Positions 8,033 through 15,416 are shown, numbered from the stretch's first letter. The stretch is DNA of 16,469 nt from Paratractidigestivibacter sp963640745 (GCA_963640745.1 CAVIBB010000032.1:1-16469), one strand, 5' to 3'. Notes: a model not told the origin generated them from the letters alone. Numbers and translations are program-made.

Positions 8033-9231
8033 TTTGCGTACGCCCCCTTCTCGTCGATGGCGTAGCGGCGAGCGGAGCCTTCGCCGAGCCAGCCGTCCAT
8101 GCGCGCGATGAACTCGTCCGCGAGGTCGAGCGGAACGAAGGCCTGGATGGAGCCGCCGAAGCCGCCGCCGTGGATGCGGATGGCGCCGCGGCCCTCGAGC
8201 ACGAGCTCGCCCAGCCCCAACGCGTACATCGCGGGCTGGAACTCGCCGCCGGAGCTCACGTTCTGCAGGAACATGGCCGAGCTCGCGCCTGAGTCGCGGG
8301 TCAGCGCCAAAAACGCGTCGATGTCCTTGGAAAGAAGCGCCTGCCAGCGGCGTTCGACCAGGTCGTTCTCGTAGTAGTAGTGGATCGCACGCAGGCAGGC
8401 GCGGTCGCCGAGCTTCTTGCGCAGCGCCGGCAGCGCGGCCTCGAAGTCGGCGCGGGCCACCTCGCAGAGGCGTTTCTTGCCAAGCTCGGCCGCGACTTGC
8501 TGCATCTCGACGGGGACGGCGGCGTAGTCTGCCGTGAAGGGTGTGTGGTCGCAGCCCACGTCCACGAGGCAGAGCGCGTAGCCGAAGTCCTCGAAGTCGA
8601 GGGCGAGCTTCTCGGCGGTGGGGGAGGCGGGGTTCTCGAAGCCCATGTGGGCGAGGCCGCCCAGGCAGACGCTCGACTGGTCCATGAGGCCGCAGGGCTT
8701 GCCGAAGTAGTCCGTCTCGGCGCGCTGGCACATCTTTGCGAGCTCGATGGGGTCGGTCGCGGCGTCCGCGCCCTCGACGGCGCCGGCCCAGAGACCCTCC
8801 ATCGCGCGGCCGAGCGCCGCTTCCATGGCAGCGGAGCTCGAAAGGCCGCCGCCGGAGGGAACGGTGCTGGTAAACGCCGCGTCGAAGCCGGCGACCTCAA
8901 GGCCACGCGCCGCCATGCCGGCCGCCATGCCGCGCACGAGCGCGCGGGAGCTCTCGCGCTCGTCCTCGCGCGGGGAGAGGTCCGCGAGGTCGACCTCGAA
9001 GGAGCCGTGGCCCTCGCTGAACACGCGAACCGTGGAGGGGGTGCCGTTGGCCGCGGCCACGCCGTCGATGGACACGTCGAGCGCGCCCGCGATCACGTCG
9101 CCGCCCTCGTGGTCGGTGTGGTTGCCGGCGATCTCGGATCGGCCGGGGGCGTGCACGGCCAGGAGCCGCCGTCCGCCCAAGGGCCCGAAGTTCTTCTCGA
9201 ATAGAGCAACCAGCTGGTCGTGATTATCCAT
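8023..9231 (-). CDS. galK: Galactokinase, GHMP kinase family
   Basis: A 402-residue cytoplasmic GHMP kinase that phosphorylates galactose at C1 with ATP, supplying the galT product encoded downstream. The galactose-binding signature appears as PGRSEIAGNHTDHEGG (29-44), a variant of the classical GRxNxxGEHTDY, which I recall from clostridial-type galactokinases. The ATP-binding GHMP motif is PSGGGLSSSAAMEA (about 122-135), and the third motif is HGGGFGGSIQAF (about 355). Length is close to the usual 385-400. The ATG at 9231 has AGAAAGG seven bases upstream; an earlier in-frame start at 9270 lacks support. It is the first gene of a galK-galT operon and is divergent from the aldose 1-epimerase gene. 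Confidence 0.93.
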   Translation of the reverse strand: MDNHDQLVALFEKNFGPLGGRRLLAVHAPGRSEIAGNHTDHEGGDVIAGALDVSIDGVAAANGTPSTVRVFSEGHGSFEVDLADLSPREDERESSRALVRGMAAGMAARGLEVAGFDAAFTSTVPSGGGLSSSAAMEAALGRAMEGLWAGAVEGADAATDPIELAKMCQRAETDYFGKPCGLMDQSSVCLGGLAHMGFENPASPTAEKLALDFEDFGYALCLVDVGCDHTPFTADYAAVPVEMQQVAAELGKKRLCEVARADFEAALPALRKKLGDRACLRAIHYYYENDLVERRWQALLSKDIDAFLALTRDSGASSAMFLQNVSSGGEFQPAMYALGLGELVLEGRGAIRIHGGGFGGSIQAFVPLDLADEFIARMDGWLGEGSARRYAIDEKGAYAKWL

Positions 9232-9552
9232 TTTGTTGCCTTTCTGATTGTCCCGAGAGGACGGTTGCATGATTGTCTGCGGGTGACTTCCGTCGCGTGC
9301 CGCTGTTCGAGAAGCTGTGTCCCGATGACTCGCAAGCTTATGCTAACTCGCTTTACTTAACATCGTAGCGAAACCTTTGCGCCTTTTGGTTTTCGGTTTA
9401 CCTCACCGTTGAATGGCCGTCGGCGAGAAACACGGCGCCGCTCAGAGGAGACCGGCCCTTTGACGCGCGTGGCAAGAAGAGCAGGGGTTATTATCTAGGT
9501 TAACGTTCACCTTCAACATTCCCCCAATACTCAACCTTGGAAAGGACCTGCG
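9232..9552. promoter_or_regulatory. Divergent galK / aldose epimerase control region
   Basis: This 321-bp gap is AT-richer than the surrounding DNA and must hold the promoters of both galactose units. On the plus strand a -10-like TATTAT lies at 9489-9494, but no -35 sits at a normal distance (TTGACG at 9460-9465 is 23 bases away). On the minus strand I see no confident promoter. An imperfect palindrome, CGGTTTACCTCACCG at 9394-9408, has inverted CGGT/ACCG ends and may be a second regulator site. Confidence 0.45.
9497..9512. promoter_or_regulatory. LacI-family-like operator candidate
   Basis: AGGTTAACGTTCACCT is a 16-bp palindrome with a central CG and only one mismatched base pair between arms. 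This is the general form of LacI/GalR-family operators. It begins two bases after the -10-like TATTAT, so it would cover the transcription start of the epimerase gene. No LacI-type regulator is encoded in the window. Confidence 0.5.
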
Positions 9553-10425
9553 ATGAAGACCACTATCTCGAACGACGCGCTGAGCGTCACCGTGACCACG
9601 GAGGGCGGCAGCCTCACCTCCGTCCAGGCGGACGGCCGCGAGTATCTCTGGCAGCCCGACCCGGCGGTGTGGGCCGGCCAGGCGCCGATCTGCTTCCCCA
9701 TCTGCGGCGGCCTGCGCGACGGTCACGCCGTGACCGAGTCCGGCAAGAAGGTCGAGCTCGCGCGTCACGGCCTCGCCAAGTCCTCCGAGTTCGAGACCGT
9801 CGTGGCCGAGGCCGACCGCGCGGTGCTGCGACTCGAGTCGAGCGAGGAGACGCTCGCCCAGTACCCGTTCGACTTCGCGCTCGAGGCCCGCTACGAGCTC
9901 GAGGGCGCCAAGCTCCGCGTGACCTACGCCGTCACGAACACGGGCGCGGAGCCCATGCCTTTCTTCATCGGCGGCCACCCGGCCTTCCGCTGCCCCATCG
10001 AGGACGGCGAGTCCTACGCCGATTACCTGGTGCGCTTCGAGAAGCCCGAGGGCGACGTCTGCACCGCGGTTCCCTCCACGGGCCTCATCGACGTCGAGCA
10101 CCGCGGCGCCGCCCCGCAGGGCGACGGCCTCGAGCTGCCGCTGACCCACGAGCTCTTCGACTTCGCCGAGACCATCTACGACGAGCTCCAGAGCCGCAAG
10201 GTCGAGCTTATCGGCAAGGCGGGCCACGGCGTGCGCGTGGAGTTCGCCGACTTCCCGTACCTCGTGGTGTGGAGCAAGCCCATCGGCGATTTCGTGGCGC
10301 TCGAGCCGTGGGGCGGCCTTTCTACCTGCTCCGACGAGGACGACGTCCTCGAGCACAAGCGCGGCTGCATCGTCGCCGCGCCCGGCCAGACGGTCGAGAA
10401 GAGCTTCACCGTCGAGCTGTTCTAA
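9553..10425 (+). CDS. Aldose 1-epimerase family protein (LacX-like galactose mutarotase)
   Basis: A 290-residue cytoplasmic protein of the aldose 1-epimerase superfamily, closest in pattern to LacX-like members. These enzymes interconvert alpha and beta anomers of hexoses, here probably galactose for galactokinase. The conserved FFIGGHPAFRCP (about residues 137-148) carries the likely catalytic histidine, and VALEPWGGLST near residue 250 carries the likely catalytic glutamate. ICFPICGGLRDG near residue 50 is also typical. GGAAAGGA lies six bases before ATG 9553. It is transcribed away from galK-galT and followed by a good terminator, so it is its own unit. Some LacX-like proteins act on sugar phosphates or are uncharacterised, so the substrate is inferred from context. 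Confidence 0.87.
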   Translation: MKTTISNDALSVTVTTEGGSLTSVQADGREYLWQPDPAVWAGQAPICFPICGGLRDGHAVTESGKKVELARHGLAKSSEFETVVAEADRAVLRLESSEETLAQYPFDFALEARYELEGAKLRVTYAVTNTGAEPMPFFIGGHPAFRCPIEDGESYADYLVRFEKPEGDVCTAVPSTGLIDVEHRGAAPQGDGLELPLTHELFDFAETIYDELQSRKVELIGKAGHGVRVEFADFPYLVVWSKPIGDFVALEPWGGLSTCSDEDDVLEHKRGCIVAAPGQTVEKSFTVELF

Positions 10426-10441
10426 GCAGCGGTGCCCCGGC

Positions 10442-10478
10442 GGCGGGAGGGCGGATGCCTTCCCGCCACTTTCTTTTT
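10442..10478 (+). terminator. Intrinsic terminator of the aldose epimerase gene
   Basis: GGCGGGAGGGC (10442-10452) pairs with GCCTTCCCGCC (10457-10467) as an 11-bp stem with one G-U wobble and loop GGAT. It is followed by ACTTTCTTTTT. It begins 16 bases after the stop codon. Confidence 0.85.
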
Positions 10479-10483
10479 GGGGC

Positions 10484-10515
10484 GATGCGGCACGAGGGCG
10501 ACGCGGCACGAGGGC
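10484..10515. repeat. Two tandem 16-bp copies
   Basis: GATGCGGCACGAGGGC (10484-10499) is followed directly by GACGCGGCACGAGGGC (10500-10515). It is a short duplication in the gap between the epimerase terminator and the ATPase stop, with no function visible. Confidence 0.6.
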
Positions 10516-10545
10516 GAGGCAGCTCCTGCTTTGAGATGCCGCCTC

Positions 10546-10571
10546 GGCAAGATGGCTGCGGCCTTCTTGCC
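10546..10571 (-). terminator. Hairpin downstream of the ATPase gene
   Basis: GGCAAGA (10546-10552) pairs with TCTTGCC (10565-10571), and an inner GGC/GCC adds three pairs around loop TGCG. It lies 32 bases past the stop of the minus-strand ATPase. No T tract follows on that strand, so it is only a possible terminator. Confidence 0.35.
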
Positions 10572-10603
10572 TGATTGAGCTGCCTTGTTCGCCGGTGACG
10601 CCT

Positions 10604-11923
10604 CTACGCCTCCATTGCGAGATAGGCGGCGTAAACCGGCAAATATATCCTGCGTCCGTCAAGCTCGACGTTTCCGTTATGCAGAACGACGGCTTCTTCG
10701 GTCTCGTTTGATTCGAGGAGCATTGTGAGGGCGCTGTGCCTGCGGTAATCCTTGCCGGACTTGACCTCGATGACGCGTGTACGGCCAGCGGCGTTTTCGA
10801 TGACGAAGTCGACCTCTCCGCGTTTCTTAGATGAGTAGAAGTGCGGCGTGAACCCGTGGGCCAGGAGCTCCTGCGCCACGACCGCCTCGTAGAGCGATCC
10901 GTAGTTGATGTCGGTTTTCCCATTGATGATGTCGAGGTCGACTTCGCCCATAAGTCTCGAGGTCAGAAGGCCGATATCGTTGAAGAAGAACTTGAAAGAC
11001 GTACGGTCTTCGGCGAGCCCCAGCGGATAGGTGACCTGCCCGACCTTCGTCGCCTCGGTTGCAATTCCTGCGCTTGTAAGCCAATCGAAGGCGGTTTCGA
11101 GGTTCGCGAAGCGCAGATTGCGGTCGAGTCGCGCGTACTTAAAACGCTTTGTTGGAGCGTTGAGCTGCGCGGGAATCGAGTTGTAGACCATCTTTATCTG
11201 GCGGGCTTCCATGGCGTCGGCGACGTACTTGACGATGTCGCTTTCGTACAAGTCAACGATGTCATTCTGAATGCTGCGGACGGGGCTTATTTGCGATGAG
11301 TCAACATATGCCTGCACGGCATCGGGCATCCCGCCGACCAGCAGATACTCCCGGAACAACGAGGAGAGCTTCTCGTGGATAAAGTCGGGCACTGCAGTGC
11401 GGGCGAAAACGGCTTCCTCCATGGTGCCCCAAACGTTTTCCGTAACGCCACGCGCATGGCAGAATTCTTGAAACGTCAGCGGGTACAGCGCCATCTTGCG
11501 AAGAAAGCCTACGGGGAGAGATCGTGCCTGGACATAGGCATCGAGTCCGAGGAGCGATCCTGAGAGGATGATGTCGACGTCCATGCGCTCGGCAAGGAAT
11601 TTGGTCCAGGTCAGCATGTCCTGGCATTCCTGAATCTCGTCGAAGAAGAGCAGGGACTGGTTGGGAACGATTGCCTTGTTCGTTAAGGCGGAGATTCGAA
11701 GGAGAAGGTCGTCCACGTCCGTCGCTGCCGCCAAGGTCTCGATGGCGCGGGTATTGCCAAAAAAGTTTATCTCAGCAACGGTGGGGTACTCCCGCGCTGC
11801 GAAGTCGCGGATAAGCGTGGTCTTTCCCACCTGGCGAGCGCCCATGATCATGAGCGCTTGCTTGGTTTTCGTCTGTTTCCACTCCATGAGCTGTTGGGTT
11901 GCAAGTCTCTGTAACATGGGCAT
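10604..11923 (-). CDS. AAA ATPase with C-terminal DUF4143 nuclease-like domain
   Basis: A 439-residue protein of the AAA_14/DUF4143 family. The N-terminal ATPase shows Walker A GARQVGKTT (28-36) and Walker B SLLFFDEIQ (90-98), then the family segments DIILSGSLLG and REYLLVGGMPDAV. The C-terminal DUF4143 part contains GEVDFVIE (about 369) and RVIEVKSGKDYR (about 387), resembling the D and E-x-K of a PD-(D/E)xK fold. The biological role of this widespread family is not settled. ATG 11923 is chosen with AGG about nine bases upstream; a second Met is two codons on. It is a single gene preceded by a 33-bp-period repeat. Base composition is visibly less GC-rich than its neighbours, which suggests later acquisition. 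Confidence 0.88.
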   Translation of the reverse strand: MPMLQRLATQQLMEWKQTKTKQALMIMGARQVGKTTLIRDFAAREYPTVAEINFFGNTRAIETLAAATDVDDLLLRISALTNKAIVPNQSLLFFDEIQECQDMLTWTKFLAERMDVDIILSGSLLGLDAYVQARSLPVGFLRKMALYPLTFQEFCHARGVTENVWGTMEEAVFARTAVPDFIHEKLSSLFREYLLVGGMPDAVQAYVDSSQISPVRSIQNDIVDLYESDIVKYVADAMEARQIKMVYNSIPAQLNAPTKRFKYARLDRNLRFANLETAFDWLTSAGIATEATKVGQVTYPLGLAEDRTSFKFFFNDIGLLTSRLMGEVDLDIINGKTDINYGSLYEAVVAQELLAHGFTPHFYSSKKRGEVDFVIENAAGRTRVIEVKSGKDYRRHSALTMLLESNETEEAVVLHNGNVELDGRRIYLPVYAAYLAMEA

Positions 11924-11941
11924 ACCAATCTACCTGCGGTA

Positions 11942-12056
11942 ACTGCGTTTTCCAACACGATTTTAGGCATTTCGACTGCGTTTTCCAACACGTTTTCGGT
12001 CGTTTTGACTGCGTTTTCCAACACGATTTCGGCTGTTTTGACTGCGTTTTCCAACA
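11942..12056. repeat. 33-bp-period direct repeat upstream of the ATPase
   Basis: ACTGCGTTTTCCAACA starts at 11942, 11975, 12008 and 12041, four identical 16-bp cores exactly 33 bp apart. The spacers are semi-conserved and T-rich, of the form CGATTTCGGCTGTTTTG. The period is a multiple of three, so both strands stay open; the minus strand would encode repeated VLENAVKT. The array begins 19 bases before the ATPase start codon, so it probably lies in its leader or promoter. I do not regard the open frames as genes, because they lack a ribosome site and run into the ATPase in another frame. Confidence 0.85.
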
Positions 12057-12065
12057 TCCGAGGAC

Positions 12066-12082
12066 AAAGAAGACCCTTCTTT
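12066..12082. repeat. Short inverted repeat
   Basis: AAAGAAG (12066-12072) and CTTCTTT (12076-12082) form a perfect 7-bp stem around ACC. It lies between the 33-bp array and the thiamine operon promoter. It could be a minor regulatory hairpin or chance. Confidence 0.3.
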
Positions 12083-12135
12083 AAGGCGCGTTCAGGCCAC
12101 AGACGCAGCCGAACGGTTCTTCTTCCCAACGTCCG

Positions 12136-12144
12136 TGCTACACT
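12136..12144 (+). promoter_or_regulatory. Extended -10 promoter candidate of the thiamine operon
   Basis: TGC followed by TACACT (12139-12144) matches an extended -10 element. The -35 region is poor. Transcription would begin near 12151, immediately before the riboswitch core, which supports the placement. Confidence 0.45.
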
Positions 12145-12150
12145 ACCTAC

Positions 12151-12252
12151 CGTTAAACGGGGGCTGGCGCACGCCGGCTGAGATTGGGCCCAGTAATGGG
12201 AGCGGCCCTGACCGTCGACCTGATCCGGGTAATGCCGGCGTAGGAACCATAA
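12151..12252 (+). promoter_or_regulatory. TPP riboswitch (THI element)
   Basis: The conserved TPP aptamer blocks are present in order. These are ACGGGGGCTGGC (12157 on), GCCGGCTGAGA ending at 12183, GACCTGATCCGGGTAATG (from 12217), and CCGGCGTAGGAA (12235-12246). P2 can be drawn as ACGG (12157-12160) with CCGT (12212-12215). An extra arm between CTGAGA and P2, GGGCC with GGCCC (12186-12208 region), matches the optional P3a position. Thiamine pyrophosphate would bind and favour the terminator just downstream, shutting off the transport operon. P1 is hard to assign with certainty. Confidence 0.93.
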
Positions 12253-12266
12253 GCTTCGCTCGCTTG

Positions 12267-12301
12267 AGGCACCTACGAATATTCACGTGGGTGCCTTTTT
12301 T
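12267..12301 (+). terminator. Riboswitch-controlled intrinsic terminator
   Basis: AGGCACCTAC (12267-12276) pairs with GTGGGTGCCT (12287-12296) as a 10-bp stem with one G-U pair and a 10-base loop, followed by six T residues (12296-12301). It sits between the TPP aptamer and the first gene, as expected for transcription attenuation. Confidence 0.9.
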
Positions 12302-12352
12302 GGTGCCCGAAGGCGCGGGCGTCAGCGGCCCCGCGCGGGAAGGAGCGAGCCT

Positions 12353-12691
12353 ATGAACTGCTCTGTTGCCATCCAATACCTGCCGATGGACGCGGCCGAC
12401 GACGACGCCACGTGCGCGGCCGTCGACGCGGTGATCGACTACATCGACTCCACGGGCATCGACTACTTCGTCGGCCCCTTCGAGACGGCCATCGAGGGCG
12501 ACTACGAGCGCTGCATGGAAATTCTTAAGAACTGCCAGCTCGTGGGCGCGGCCAACGGCTGCAAGCACGTCATGACCTACGCGAAGATCAACTTCAAGCC
12601 CGAGGGCGACGTCATGTCCACGGACCACAAGATCGGCAAGTACCACCCCAACGACCCGGAGTTCGCCCACAGCTCCGAGGCCGTGGCTTAG
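12353..12691 (+). CDS. Thiamine-binding protein, YkoF/MTH1187 type
   Basis: A 112-residue cytoplasmic protein resembling the MTH1187/YkoF thiamine-binding fold. The start MNCSVAIQYLPM, the central GIDYFVGPFETAIEGDYERCMEIL and the late VMTYAKINFKP match the small single-domain members. YkoF-type proteins bind thiamine or its pyrimidine moiety and accompany thiamine-precursor transporters, possibly as carriers or sensors. The ATG at 12353 has GGAAGGAG seven bases upstream. It is the first gene after a TPP riboswitch and is followed nine bases later by the permease, so co-transcription is clear. The precise ligand is inferred from family and context. Confidence 0.85.
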   Translation: MNCSVAIQYLPMDAADDDATCAAVDAVIDYIDSTGIDYFVGPFETAIEGDYERCMEILKNCQLVGAANGCKHVMTYAKINFKPEGDVMSTDHKIGKYHPNDPEFAHSSEAVA

Positions 12692-12700
12692 GGGCGCGTC

Positions 12701-13468
12701 GTGCGGATGCCGCCGAAAAGAATCGTCGCGCCCGTCTGCGCCGTCGCCGGCCTGCTCGTCATCTGGCAGGCCGTGTGCATGGCGGGGCTCGTGCCGAACT
12801 TCATGCTGCCGAGCCCGGTCGAGGTCGTCCAGGCGCTCGCCAAGGACTTCTCCCTGCTTATGGGCCACATGGGGACGACGCTCGCCGAGGCCGCCATCGG
12901 CCTGGTGATCGGCGTGGCCGTGGGCTTCGTCTTCGCCGTGCTCATGGACAAGTTCGAGACCTTCTACCTGGCCTTCGATCCGCTGCTCACGGTGAGCCAG
13001 ACCGTTCCCACCGTGGCCATCGCGCCCTTGCTCGTGCTGTGGTTCGGCTACGGCCTTTTGCCTAAGGTGCTTCTCGTCGTGCTGACCACGTTCTTTCCGG
13101 TGACGGTGGCCCTGGCCAGCGGCTTCAAGTCCGTGGACCCCGACCAGGTGGACCTGCTGCGCACGATGAACGCGACCGAGTGGCAGATTTTCCGCGTGGC
13201 CAAGCTGCCCGCCGCGGCCGACCAGTTCTTCAGCGGCCTGCGCATCAGCGCCACCTACGCCATCGTGGGCGCCGTCATCTCCGAGTGGCTCGGCGGGTTC
13301 ACCGGCCTCGGCGTGTACATGACGCGCGTCCGCAAGAACTTCGAGTACGACCGCATGTTCGCGGTGATCATCATCACGTCGGCGCTTTCCCTGGTGCTCA
13401 TGAAGGTCGTCGACGTGCTCCAAAACATCTGCATGCCCTGGAAGAGGGCAGAGAGGAACGATTCCTAA
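12701..13468 (+). CDS. thiX: ABC transporter permease, ThiX-like
   Basis: A 255-residue inner-membrane permease of the SsuC/TauC/ThiX type (binding-protein-dependent transport, BPD_transp_1). Hydrophobic segments lie at about 8-30, 57-82, 105-135, 190-210 and 220-240. The cytoplasmic EAA loop is visible as MNATEWQIFRVAKLPAAADQ, where ThiZ would dock. A GTG start at 12701 lies six bases after AGGGG (12690-12694); ATG 12707 is a possible alternative. The stop overlaps the next start by one base (TAATG). The TPP riboswitch and the neighbouring ThiY-like protein indicate a thiamine pyrimidine precursor as substrate, although the permease sequence alone cannot tell this from sulfonate or nitrate transporters. 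Confidence 0.88.
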   Translation: MRMPPKRIVAPVCAVAGLLVIWQAVCMAGLVPNFMLPSPVEVVQALAKDFSLLMGHMGTTLAEAAIGLVIGVAVGFVFAVLMDKFETFYLAFDPLLTVSQTVPTVAIAPLLVLWFGYGLLPKVLLVVLTTFFPVTVALASGFKSVDPDQVDLLRTMNATEWQIFRVAKLPAAADQFFSGLRISATYAIVGAVISEWLGGFTGLGVYMTRVRKNFEYDRMFAVIIITSALSLVLMKVVDVLQNICMPWKRAERNDS

Positions 13469-14547
13469 TGAAGAAGAACATCAACGCCGGCCTCGCCCAG
13501 CTCGCCGCCCGCGCAGGCCTTTCTCGCCGCGCTTTCGTGGCCGGCGGCGCCGCCACGGCCGCCACGCTCGTGCTCGCCGGCTGCGGCGGCTCGGGTTCCG
13601 CGTCCGGCTCCGGCTCGGACGGCTCCGCCTCCGGCTCCGACACCGAGAAGACCGCCCTCACCTTCTGCCTCGACTACACCCCCAACACCAACCACACCGG
13701 CATCTACGTGGCCAAGAACCAGGGCTTCTTTGCCGACGAGGGCCTCGAGGTCGAGATTGTCCAGCCTGCCGACGGCACCGCCGAGGGCGCGCTCGGCACC
13801 GGCCAGGCGCAGTTCGGCATTTCTTACCAGGACTACATCGCCGCGGCCTACGACTCGGGCAACACCGGCCTCGAGGCTGTCGCCGCCGTGATCCAGCACA
13901 ACACCTCCGGCATCATGAGCCGCGCCGCCGACGGCATCACCCGCGCCAAGGAGATGGAGAACCACGTCTACACCACCTGGGACATGGCCGTTGAGCAGGC
14001 CACGATCAAGCAGATCATGGAGTCCGACGGCGGCGACTTCTCCAAGCTCTCGATGGTGCCGTACTCCGTGGACGACGAGGTCGCGGGCCTGAAGGCGAAC
14101 ATGTTCGATTGCGTGTGGGTCTACGAGGGCTGGGCCGTCCAGAACGCAAAGATCCAGGATTACGACGTCAACTACTTCAGCTTCAAGGACATGGACGACG
14201 TCTTCGACTTCTATACCCCGGTCATCGCGGCGAACACCGAGTACGCGAAGGCGAACCCCGAGGTGGCCAAGGCGTTCCTGCGCGCCGCGAAGAGGGGTTA
14301 CGAGTTCGCCGTCCAGAACCCGGAGGAGGCCGCGAAGATCCTGTGCGAGGAGGTTCCCGAGCTCGACTCCGAGCTTGTCTCGGCGTCCGCGTCGTTCTTG
14401 GCCGCCGAGTACACCGCCGAGGCCGAGAGCTGGGGTGTCATCGACGCGACCCGCTGGGCCAACTACTTCCAGTGGCTCAACGACAACTCGCTGGTGGAGA
14501 ACAAGCTCGACGTCAACGCCGGCTACGACATCTCCTACCTGGCGTAG
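13468..14547 (+). CDS. thiY: ThiY-like substrate-binding lipoprotein (THI5/NMT1 domain)
   Basis: A 359-residue extracellular lipoprotein that captures a thiamine pyrimidine precursor (formylaminopyrimidine or HMP-like) for the ThiX-ThiZ transporter. The N-terminus has a twin-arginine-like SRRAF (19-23), a hydrophobic stretch, and lipobox LAGC with Cys39. A Gly/Ser-rich linker runs to about residue 58. The THI5/NMT1 domain then shows FCLDYTPNTNHTGIYVAKN, GFFADEGLEVEIVQP and GTGQAQFGISYQDY, as in ThiY relatives. The ATG at 13468 overlaps the thiX stop (TAATG) and has AGAGGA about ten bases upstream. A longer in-frame reading from 13180 is a shadow of thiX. Confidence 0.9.
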   Translation: MKKNINAGLAQLAARAGLSRRAFVAGGAATAATLVLAGCGGSGSASGSGSDGSASGSDTEKTALTFCLDYTPNTNHTGIYVAKNQGFFADEGLEVEIVQPADGTAEGALGTGQAQFGISYQDYIAAAYDSGNTGLEAVAAVIQHNTSGIMSRAADGITRAKEMENHVYTTWDMAVEQATIKQIMESDGGDFSKLSMVPYSVDDEVAGLKANMFDCVWVYEGWAVQNAKIQDYDVNYFSFKDMDDVFDFYTPVIAANTEYAKANPEVAKAFLRAAKRGYEFAVQNPEEAAKILCEEVPELDSELVSASASFLAAEYTAEAESWGVIDATRWANYFQWLNDNSLVENKLDVNAGYDISYLA

Positions 14548-14570
14548 TCGCGGTGGGCGGCGAGAAGGAC

Positions 14571-15416
14571 ATGGCGGGCGTTGGTGCGGGCGGCGCGGGC
14601 GGCGCGGGCGTTGGCACGGGCGGCGGCGACGGCAAGAAGGGCGCTGCCGTCGTGCCCGCGCTTGAGGCTCGCGGCCTTACTTGCGGCTGGGACGAGGGGG
14701 TCGACGTCGTGCGCGGCATCGACCTGCGCGTCGGCTGCGGCGAGACGGTCTGCGTCGTGGGTAAATCCGGCTGCGGAAAGACGACCCTGCTGCATGCGCT
14801 CTCCGGATTGACGGCCCCGCGCGCGGGCCAGGTGCTTCTTCACGGGGAGGACCTCGGCGCGCGCCCCGGCCGCGTGAGCTACATGCTGCAGAAGGACCTC
14901 TTACTGCCGAGCCGCACCATCCTGGATAACGCGATCCTTCCGCTCGTGCTGGCGGGGGAGAAGAAGGCGGTGGCCCGCGAGCGGGCGCTTCCGCTGATGG
15001 AGCGTTTCGGGCTCGCGGGTTGCGAGGACAAGTGGCCGAGCGAGCTTTCCGGCGGCATGCGCCAGCGCGCGGCCTTCTTGCGCACGTACCTTATGGGCAA
15101 CGACGTGGCGCTGCTCGACGAGCCGTTCAGCGCGCTCGACGCCCTGACCCGCGTCGACCTGCGCCGTTGGTACTGCGGCATGGCCTCTGAGCTGGGGATC
15201 GCCTCGGTCGTGATCACCCATGACGTCGACGAAGCCGTGAGTATGGCGAGCCGCGTGTACGTGCTCGAGGGCGACCCGCGCGCCGGGGTGCCGTCGACCG
15301 TCGCCGGCGAGGTCACGGTCGAGCGCGGGGGTTCCGACGGCTCTGAGCCGGGCGACTTCGAGCTCTCGGATGCGTTTCTTGCCGCCAAACGCGAGGTTCT
15401 GGCACTGCTGGGGTAG
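14571..15416 (+). CDS. thiZ: ABC transporter ATP-binding protein, ThiZ-like
   Basis: The ATPase of the thiamine-precursor transporter, 281 residues from ATG 14571. It shows Walker A GKSGCGKTT, Q-loop YMLQKDLLLPSRT, signature LSGGMRQRAA, Walker B VALLDEPFSALDAL and switch histidine VVITHDVDEAV, in the nitrate/sulfonate/taurine-type subfamily. The start is uncertain. ATG 14571 has AAGGA only one base away. GTG 14553 lacks a ribosome site. GTG 14652 has AAGAAGGGC about ten bases upstream and would remove a Gly/Ala-rich stretch (residues 3-21) that is not part of the fold. The gene begins 23 bases after the thiY stop and ends the operon, facing array C. Confidence 0.9.
   Translation: MAGVGAGGAGGAGVGTGGGDGKKGAAVVPALEARGLTCGWDEGVDVVRGIDLRVGCGETVCVVGKSGCGKTTLLHALSGLTAPRAGQVLLHGEDLGARPGRVSYMLQKDLLLPSRTILDNAILPLVLAGEKKAVARERALPLMERFGLAGCEDKWPSELSGGMRQRAAFLRTYLMGNDVALLDEPFSALDALTRVDLRRWYCGMASELGIASVVITHDVDEAVSMASRVYVLEGDPRAGVPSTVAGEVTVERGGSDGSEPGDFELSDAFLAAKREVLALLG

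Noticed and set aside
8033..8731. N-terminal extension of galT reading through galK in another frame
   Set aside because: The extension is an Arg/Pro-rich shadow; a ribosome site supports GTG 8032, and galT homology starts there.
9460..9494. TTGACG/TATTAT as a sigma-70 promoter for the epimerase
   Set aside because: The spacer is 23 bases, too long for a normal promoter; only the -10-like part is kept.
9442..10923. A 493-codon minus-strand frame over the epimerase
   Set aside because: It is antisense to a clear LacX-like gene and shows no domain.
11848..12129. A 93-codon minus-strand frame with VLENAVKT repeats (and its plus-strand mirror)
   Set aside because: Openness follows from a 33-bp repeat divisible by three; no ribosome site, and it overlaps the ATPase start in another frame.
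13180..13467. Longer start for the ThiY-like protein
   Set aside because: This stretch is an out-of-frame shadow of thiX; the signal peptide and lipobox place the start at 13468.
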